The position numbers and the translations under genes are program-made. A stretch of 64,000 nucleotides of DNA, from the NCBI GenBank assembly GCA_026119935.1, contig JALRMH010000011.1, positions 310,001 through 374,000 on the forward strand, given 5' to 3'. The notes beneath the pieces were generated by a model. The model saw only the letters and a list, made by a program, of their open reading frames with translations. It ran no database searches and was not told the origin of the DNA. This document shows, piece by piece, positions 58,295 to 64,000 of this stretch. The number at the start of each line of letters is the position of its first letter. The first letter of the stretch is position 1. Source of the stretch: Endothia cerciana. Its lineage: Eukaryota > Ascomycota > Sordariomycetes > Diaporthales > Cryphonectriaceae.

Positions 58295-59409
58295 TCACGC
58301 CGAGATGTTATGGATATGCACGCGGTCTTCGCGGCCGTCGAGCCAGCTGGTGCAGTTCACACAGCGCTTGGCCTGGCAGGGAGAGTATATCCGGGTCAGC
58401 AACATGGGGAAGCGGCAGCCCAGCCATCTCGGCACTCACCTTTTCGTTGATGTGCTTCCTGCAGTACCGACACTTGACCGTGCGCTTGACGATCGGGTCA
58501 CTGCTCAGGTACTCGTAGAGACTCGCGAGGCTGTACAGGGCCAGGCCTAGGCCGATGAAGTTGATCGTCTTGTTGAGGAAGACGCCGTCTGCAACAGAAC
58601 ACGCCCGCAAGTCAGTCAGTCAGTCAGTCAGTCAGTCAGCCAGCCAGCCAGCCAGTCAACTGCGGGCCAAGTCTTTTTTTTCTCTTCCTTTGATATATAT
58701 ATATATATATATATATAATACAGGCATGAAAGGGGTCGACGAGAACAAAAATAAAACAACGACGTCAAGAGCTCACAGGCCATAATCACAGCGCCGTCGT
58801 CCTGCGCCTGCTCGATCGTCTTGTACCCGCCCCAGCCGAGATAGTTCGGGCCGGCCTGCAGCACGGCGAACTTCAGGTCCAGGTTCGCGTTGAGGGGGAG
58901 GATGACCGAGAGCGGGGGCAGGATGATGTCGCTGACGAAGGACGTCACGACCGTGGTGAAGGCTTGCGCGAGGCTGTGGGCGTGAGGCCGTCAGTCTGGG
59001 CTGGAGGGCATGGCGCGTCATGACGAGAGGGGGGGCGGGGGGGAGGAGCAGCAGCAGCAGCAGGAGCAGCAGCAGCAGAAGCAGGCCGTCAAGTGAACAA
59101 GAGCCTCCTCCTTCTCCCGTTCCGGATTATTCAGACAGTCTAGTCCCCTCCCCTCCCTTTGGCCTACGTCGATGTACCGGGGACGCCTCTTCCTTACCAA
59201 GGCTGCCTGTAGACCTTTTCACCACCCCCTCCCCCCCGGAAGAGGAACGGAGCGGCGCGCCACCTTGAGACTTACATCAGGCCGAAGGCGATCTCGAGAA
59301 TGTTGCCCTGAGTCGCAAAGTCCATGAAGCCATCGATGATGCGGCGCGTCTTCCGGGTGCCGTACCCAAGAAGAGACTCCTCTTCCTGGACGTCAATGAA
59401 CCGAGGCAT
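58295..59409 (-). CDS. mscL: MscL-type large-conductance mechanosensitive channel with zinc-ribbon tail (four exons)
   Basis: Exons 59276-59409, 58777-58973, 58440-58588 and 58295-58372 assemble in phase to 185 residues. The start is MPRFIDVQEEESLLGYGTRK. The MscL core follows: DGFMDFATQGNILEIAFGL and the first membrane helix to VVTSFVSDIILPPL, then a loop, then the second helix FLNKTINFIGLGLALYSLAS. The tail carries two cysteine pairs (VKCRYCRKHINEK, then AKRCVNCTSWLDG), a probable zinc ribbon, split by the last intron. In bacteria MscL opens under membrane tension to release solutes on hypo-osmotic shock; fungal relatives may do this at an internal membrane, which is inference. Bacterial MscL is about 135-150 residues; the excess here is the N-terminus and the zinc tail. 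Introns 1 and 2 carry microsatellites. Confidence 0.88.
58611..58657. repeat. (GTCA)n/(GCCA)n tetranucleotide repeat in an MscL intron
   Basis: Seven or so GTCA units pass directly into GCCA units. It lies within the intron between MscL exons 2 and 3. Confidence 0.9.
58693..58717. repeat. (AT)n microsatellite in an MscL intron
   Basis: About twelve AT units, in the same intron as the GTCA repeat. Confidence 0.9.
59045..59085. repeat. (CAG)n repeat in MscL intron 1
   Basis: Two runs of CAG triplets (plus-strand sense) separated by GAG, inside the roughly 300-bp first intron of the MscL gene. Confidence 0.85.
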
Positions 59410-59422
59410 AATATTTTATTTT

Positions 59423-59462
<40 letters not shown>

Positions 59463-60897
59463 TTCTTTCTTTTGGCTCGTGGTACGAAAGGAGACAGAGA
59501 GAGGGAGGGGGAGACAGAAAACGGCACTTAAGAAGAGAAAGCCACAGGCAGAACGGTCAGGCCTGGGCTGTATCTCGTGTGTGTGTGTGTGTTAGGGGGG
59601 GATCCCTCACAAAGTGTAAAGGAAGTGTTCGTTGCTCGACGGCACAGGAGGTCATTCAGCAATCGGGAAATAGCAATGATCTGGGCCAGCCGCTAGGGCC
59701 GCGTTGGCCGCCCTCTGAAGGCCTATCTGGTCGCGGTTTCAAGGGTCCGTCCTGTCAAGAGGGGATCGATCGATATCTATCTTGGCGGGCTTGTGGTCCG
59801 CTTCGGCATTGACCCCTCTGAACAACTCAGCAGTGATCAGCCTTGCATCGATGCCTCATCAGGTGGACAACTGCCGCGATATCGAGGCCCATATTATCTC
59901 AGGAGAGGAAGAGAGGGGTGGAAGGAAGGAAGAAAAAAAAAAAAAAAAAAAAAAGTTCAAGGATCAGGTCAGGGTGTGAATCGAACATCGTAACACCCTC
60001 TTAACCCGCACTCGATATATCCTCAATTGACCAGGTGCCTCGAGTCAGTACGTCGCAAGGACAGTGTATGTAAGAATGTCCTAGTTTTCCTACCCCGTCG
60101 TGCCCGTATACTGCTCGGTGGACATGCAACGGCCCACCTGACTGATCAGAAAGATCCGCAGAAAGCAATCCTTCGAAGGGACCGCCGCATCCATGCTCAT
60201 AAGCGTCGGCCCGCCGAGCTCTCTGGAAGCTGGGAGGGTCAGGTTGGTGTCGAGCAGTCAGCAGCCGTGCAAGTACTATGCTGTATGTAGTATACTGGCT
60301 ATCAAGCATGCCAGCCCAGCCGATGTCGACGAGAGCAAGAGGACGAATGGGTGAGTGTGTGAAAAAGATGACGGTCCCACCCCTAAAGATCCCTGTCACC
60401 ACTGGGTACTGGGTACCAACCCCCACGCACGGGCCCCCGGCAACGCCTGGTCGAGGACACGCGAGAACCGCTGCGTCAGTCGGTCTATCTCCGACTTCGG
60501 GTGGAACCTGGCAAGCCTGGCGAGCACATGCTCTACAAATTTCATTGCCAGCGGCTACGAGCCTGCCCCAGCTGGGGTGAGACTTCACATTCACCTCTTT
60601 TACCCTGCGACGGACAACTGCAGCCCTTGACCGCCGTCTCAAGCTGTTTTTCGGATTCCTATATATATTGGGCAGCAGGGACATTCGCTCAGTTCCCTGG
60701 CATTGTCGGCACAGGATGGACAAGACGTGAAGCAGGGTCCTGTTGCTTTCTCGTCATCCCGTCTCGACCACCATACTCCGTACTCCCCCCCAGCCTCCAT
60801 CTCCTCGTGTCCGGGTCTCTTTCAGTCCCTTCTCGTTGGTGTTCGCACATAGGACACTCTCAGGTTCAACAATCCCTGAACTGCAGGACCACCGGAC
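59410..60897. promoter_or_regulatory. Divergent promoter region of the MscL gene and the membrane-protein gene
   Basis: About 1.5 kb between divergent starts. It holds the TTTC repeat, a GT repeat near 59577-59592, a long A tract near 59933-59954, and a pyrimidine-rich leader just before 60898. No coding region is supported. Confidence 0.45.
59418..59473. repeat. (TTTC)n tetranucleotide repeat next to the MscL start
   Basis: A long TTTC run begins nine bases upstream of the MscL ATG. On the transcribed strand it reads GAAA repeats, so it would form the purine-rich end of the mRNA leader. Confidence 0.9.
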
Positions 60898-61903
60898 ATG
60901 TGTGACCGGGACAATTGCAAGCCGGGGGAGCCGGTCTCCCAGCTGAAGCTGGAGTCCAAGACCGCCTTCCCACCTCCCAAGCCCGCGCGCGAGGGGGAAG
61001 AGCCCGTCCCGAAGAAGGGGCCGAAGCGGAACACCAGGAACCTCTTCCTGCGCCTCTCAGCGGACTTCGCGAGCGCATCGGCGGCGGCATCGCTGGTCGC
61101 GCCCCTGATCTCCATCATCGACCGGTGGGCAGACCTTACCGTCCTGGGGCCGGGCTCGCGTTTGGCTGACACACACACCTCTCTCCCCCTCCAGCTCCAT
61201 CATGGAAAACGCCTCCGGCCGCGCCCCGCTCTTCGCCTCCGTGCGCAGCTCCCTCCGCGCCCTCCTCCTGCGCCCGCACACGGTGCTCCTCTCGAAGCCC
61301 GTCGCGCTCATCTTCGCGGTCTACGGCGGCACGTACCTGACTGCCAACGTCCTCGACACGGCCACCTCGGCCGCTACCGGCCGGCCCGCGGCGCACGTCA
61401 CCTCGGGCACGGCCAAGTTCGCCTCCTCGTCCGCCGCCAACATCATCATGGGCGTCTACAAGGACCAGGTCTACGCGCGCATGTTCGGCCCCGTCGGCCA
61501 GGCTGTGCGCAGGGTCCCCGCCGCGAGCTACGCCCTGTTCACGGCCCGGGACTGCATGACCATCTTCGCCAGCTTCAACGCCCCCGTCCTCCTCGGCCCC
61601 GCGGTCGGCCGGTACATGGGCGACGAGGTCCGCCGGAGGGTCAGCGGGCAGACCGTCGTGCAGTTCGCCGCCCCGGCCCTGGTCCAGGTCCTCTCCACCC
61701 CCGTCCATCTCCTGGGCCTGGACTTGTACAACCGGCCGAGGTGCGAGAGGACCGGGCTGCCGGCCTGGGGCGAGCGGTGGGCCCAGGTGAGGAAGAACTG
61801 GTCCATCTCCGTGGTGGCGAGGCTGTGCAGGATCATACCTGCGTACGGCGTGGGCGGCGTGGTGAATGTCAAGGTGCGGCGGGGCCTGATGGAGAACTTA
61901 TAG
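60898..61903 (+). CDS. Conserved-looking multi-pass membrane protein of unknown function (two exons)
   Basis: Exons 60898-61124 and 61195-61903 give 311 residues; the intron (GTGGGC...CCAG) splits an Arg codon and joins LISIIDR to SIMENASGRAPLF. The N-terminal 50 residues are charged and proline-rich (TAFPPPKPAREGEE, PKKGPKRNTRN). Several moderately hydrophobic helices follow: SADFASASAAASLVAPLISI, VALIFAVYGGTYLTANVLDT, ASFNAPVLLGPAVGRYM and VQFAAPALVQVLSTPVHLLG. The end is basic (KNWSISVVARLCRIIPAYG, then VKVRRGLMENL). The small-residue-rich helices and basic tail suggest an organellar, perhaps mitochondrial, inner-membrane protein, but I recognise no named family. Codon use is strongly C/G-ending, as for well-expressed genes. 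Converges on vps36. Confidence 0.75.
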
Positions 61904-62206
61904 GACAGCCAGGCTTCTTCCTGATGACGACTGCGGGGCAGAGGCTGCTTTTCCTCCTGCTTCCGCACGTGAGTGTACACACATGAGGGCAAGGCGTAAA
62001 ATTTTTTTTTTTTCCTTTTCCGGCTACGGCGTTCCGGCATGGCATTTGTGTCGATACCCACAGCCGTCTCCTAATCTGCATGATCTGTACGAGTATAGAG
62101 CATTTAGACGATAGACGTCATGAACGGCATGTAATGATTTCTAATGGGCATCACACAACCTGGCCGTCCCTACTGTGTGTCGCCGTGTTTGGACCCCGAA
62201 CCCGGG
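61904..62206. other. Convergent intergenic region
   Basis: Between the 3' ends of the membrane-protein gene (+) and vps36 (-). A T tract lies near 62000. No gene was seen. Confidence 0.6.
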
Positions 62207-64000
62207 TCAGATGAACCCGCTCTCCTTCAAGGCCTTATATATCTGCCTCTCCGCCTCCTGCGCCTCCGTCTTCTTGCGCAGCCTCCCCTCGCCCGTATCA
62301 ATGAAGTTCTCCCAGAACTTCAAGCCCTCGATGCCCTCTTCGCGACACAGCACACCGCGCTCCTCGGCCATCTCCAGCTCCTCCTCGGCAACACCGATGC
62401 TCCAGCCAAACCTCTCCGCGACATCCCGCGACGTGACGCCCCGGCCGAACTCCTGCCAGTCCCACGGCACCTCCCTGTCGGGCGGTATGTCGTGCAGATC
62501 CCGCATCCAGCCCAGCAGCGCCTTGATGGTCGTTTCGTCCGTCCTGTCCTTGCTCTGCACGACCATGACGCCGCTCTTGAACGTACGCAGCCGTACCGGG
62601 AGTTTGAGCTCCTCCCACAGCCGCGCGGCCTTCTCGAAGTCCATGGGGCTGACAAGCTCGACGCCGCCGCGCGCGCGGTTGAACATGGCCCACAGGTCGA
62701 CGAGGCTGATGATCCCTCCAGCCTTCCGCAGGACGCCTCTTGCATCATCGGTGAGGAACTCGGCCAGGTTGCGCGATAGCTCGGACAGGTAGAGCGACTC
62801 GTTGCTGCTGCCCGCAATGTCCTTGGTCGTGACCAGGCCCAGCTGGCTCGCCGACTCTGCCAGCAGCGCGTTCGCCTCGGATGAGCCGCCGCCGCCCGCC
62901 TGCCGCGAGAAGCTCTCCGCCAGGGCAACGATCTCCTTGGCGGAGGCCATCAGCGCCTCGAGATCCTCGAATGCTGAGCCGATGACCAGCTCATTGTTCT
63001 TGCGCATCTCCAACCCGCGCTGTTCCAGGCCTGCGATGCCCACCGTCTTCTTCCTCGGCTGCGGAGGAGCACTGCCACCCGAGGTCGCGTGGACGGCTAA
63101 CGGATTGGAGCTGGGCACGGGCGGCGCACCCTGTAGCAGCCACTTGCGCTGGGTGATGGCGCCCTTGAGGCGCTCGTAGAGAATCTTCTCGCCGCCTCCC
63201 CGGAAGGATATCTTGACGCTCTCGGGGTTGTCCATGGCGGACAGGGCGCCATAGCTCATGACCGGACCCGGAGAGTCGGTTCGGTCTTGGGTCGGCGCCG
63301 ACTGCACTGGACGGCTCAGCTCGGGCGGGACATCGTGGGATATCAACGGCGCGCCGCACATCTCGCACGATAGCAGGGATGGGTGGTTCAGGAAGGTGCA
63401 CCGGGGGCACTGGAACGAGGCGTCCGGGTCCGATGATGTCTTGGGTGGGCTGCTTCTTGCTCCTGGAGACTCACTGCCTCCTATCAGCCCGTTGTTCCCA
63501 GACAGCCCACTGGGCCGCAGCGGCAGCGGGGCTACGACTGCCTGTCTGCTCGTGGCATTGTTGATGGTCGCCTTCAGCACGTGCGTAAGGGCTGGTTTGA
63601 TCCCGCAGGCCAGACATGGTGGGAGAGGAGTGTGCGCATTCGCCGTCGCCGGGTCGAAGTTGGACGGGACCGGGTTTGAGAAGCTGCATATTGTGCAGAC
63701 CCAGGTCGCCGTGCTCGCAGGTGACGGATCGGGTGCTGCTGGTCTCAGGGGGCTATCTGATCGCGGGACAGGAGGCGCAGGGCTTTGCCTCGGCGAGCCA
63801 TTGGGAACGGCTGGCGACCTTGACTGGAAAGACGCGCGTTTGGTCGGCTTGGGAATCAGGGTGACCTTGGCCGAGGACTTGAGGAAGCCAGCCTGTGTTG
63901 CAGGATCTCAGCAAAGCAGTTCACAGGCGCGGCCAGGCGCGGCACCAGATCTCACATAGAATTCATATCGTTCTACGTCCTTCAGGTCCAGCGCCACCGA
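62207..64000 (-). CDS. vps36: ESCRT-II subunit Vps36 (5' end beyond the window)
   Basis: A partial gene: exon 62207-63892 plus the tail of an upstream exon at 63956-64000. The intron (GTGAGA...ACAG) joins KDVERYEFY to AGFLKSSAKVTLIPKP. Vps36 binds ubiquitin and phosphoinositide and, with Vps22 and Vps25, sorts cargo into multivesicular endosomes. The end of the GLUE domain is at the window edge. It is interrupted, as in yeast, by two NZF-type zinc fingers: one begins WVCTICSFSNPVP and ends PPCLACG, the other reads FQCPRCTFLNHP then CEMCGAP. The second GLUE part follows (KISFRGGGEKILYERLKGAI), then the winged-helix EAP30 region (LYLSELSRNLAEFLTDDARG, FGWSIGVAEEELEMAEERGV) ending ALKESGFI. The start codon is outside the window. 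Confidence 0.94.

Noticed and set aside
59960..60030. tRNA-like B-box word (GTTCGATTC on the minus strand)
   Set aside because: No matching T-arm stem, no A box and no cloverleaf could be drawn.
60898..61986. 362-codon unspliced reading of the membrane-protein gene
   Set aside because: Past 61,124 this frame becomes Arg/Pro/Gly-rich, the typical off-frame translation of GC-rich coding DNA; the spliced reading in the other frame is coherent and hydrophobic.

Overview
The window is nuclear DNA of a filamentous ascomycete, most likely a sordariomycete. The evidence is the GC-rich coding sequence, short GT-AG introns (about 55-300 bp, one with a perfect TACTAAC branch site), long 5' leaders, and a gene set diagnostic of Pezizomycotina: CreA/CRE-1, an NDT80-fold VIB-1/XprG regulator, a Bud3-type RhoGEF and a fungal MscL channel. 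I could not fix the genus. No transposon, rRNA, tRNA, CRISPR or prokaryote-type operon was found.

The left 37 kb is gene-poor. It holds creA (2.07-3.37 kb, +), a conserved LRR-like protein (12.8-14.5 kb, -, two exons) and a vib-1/xprG-like regulator (28.3-30.2 kb, +). These are separated by stretches of about 9, 14 and 7 kb in which I recognise no gene. The stretches contain homopolymeric G/C tracts, T/G and A/C block repeats and microsatellites. The last part before vib-1 looks like a long spliced leader or promoter.

The right 27 kb is gene-dense. In order it holds: a short-chain dehydrogenase with a broken first exon (+); ATP synthase subunit k (-), divergent from an MTP18/MTFP1 family mitochondrial protein (+); a Cuz1/ZFAND1-type AN1 zinc finger protein (-), divergent from the XPC homologue Rad4 (+); an RNF216-like RBR E3 ligase (+, six exons); a small Dcc1-like protein (-); a Bud3-type RhoGEF (+, two exons); an MscL-type mechanosensitive channel with a zinc-ribbon tail (-, four exons); an unrecognised multi-pass membrane protein (+, two exons); and Vps36 of ESCRT-II (-, running off the right end).

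The genes do not form a biosynthetic cluster; most are housekeeping. The main functional links are the proximity of CreA and VIB-1, which act in the same glucose-repression and plant-polymer-degradation circuit in Neurospora, and the shared promoter of two mitochondrial inner-membrane genes. Exon joins were worked out by hand from splice consensus, reading phase and protein family expectation. No database search or transcript data was available.
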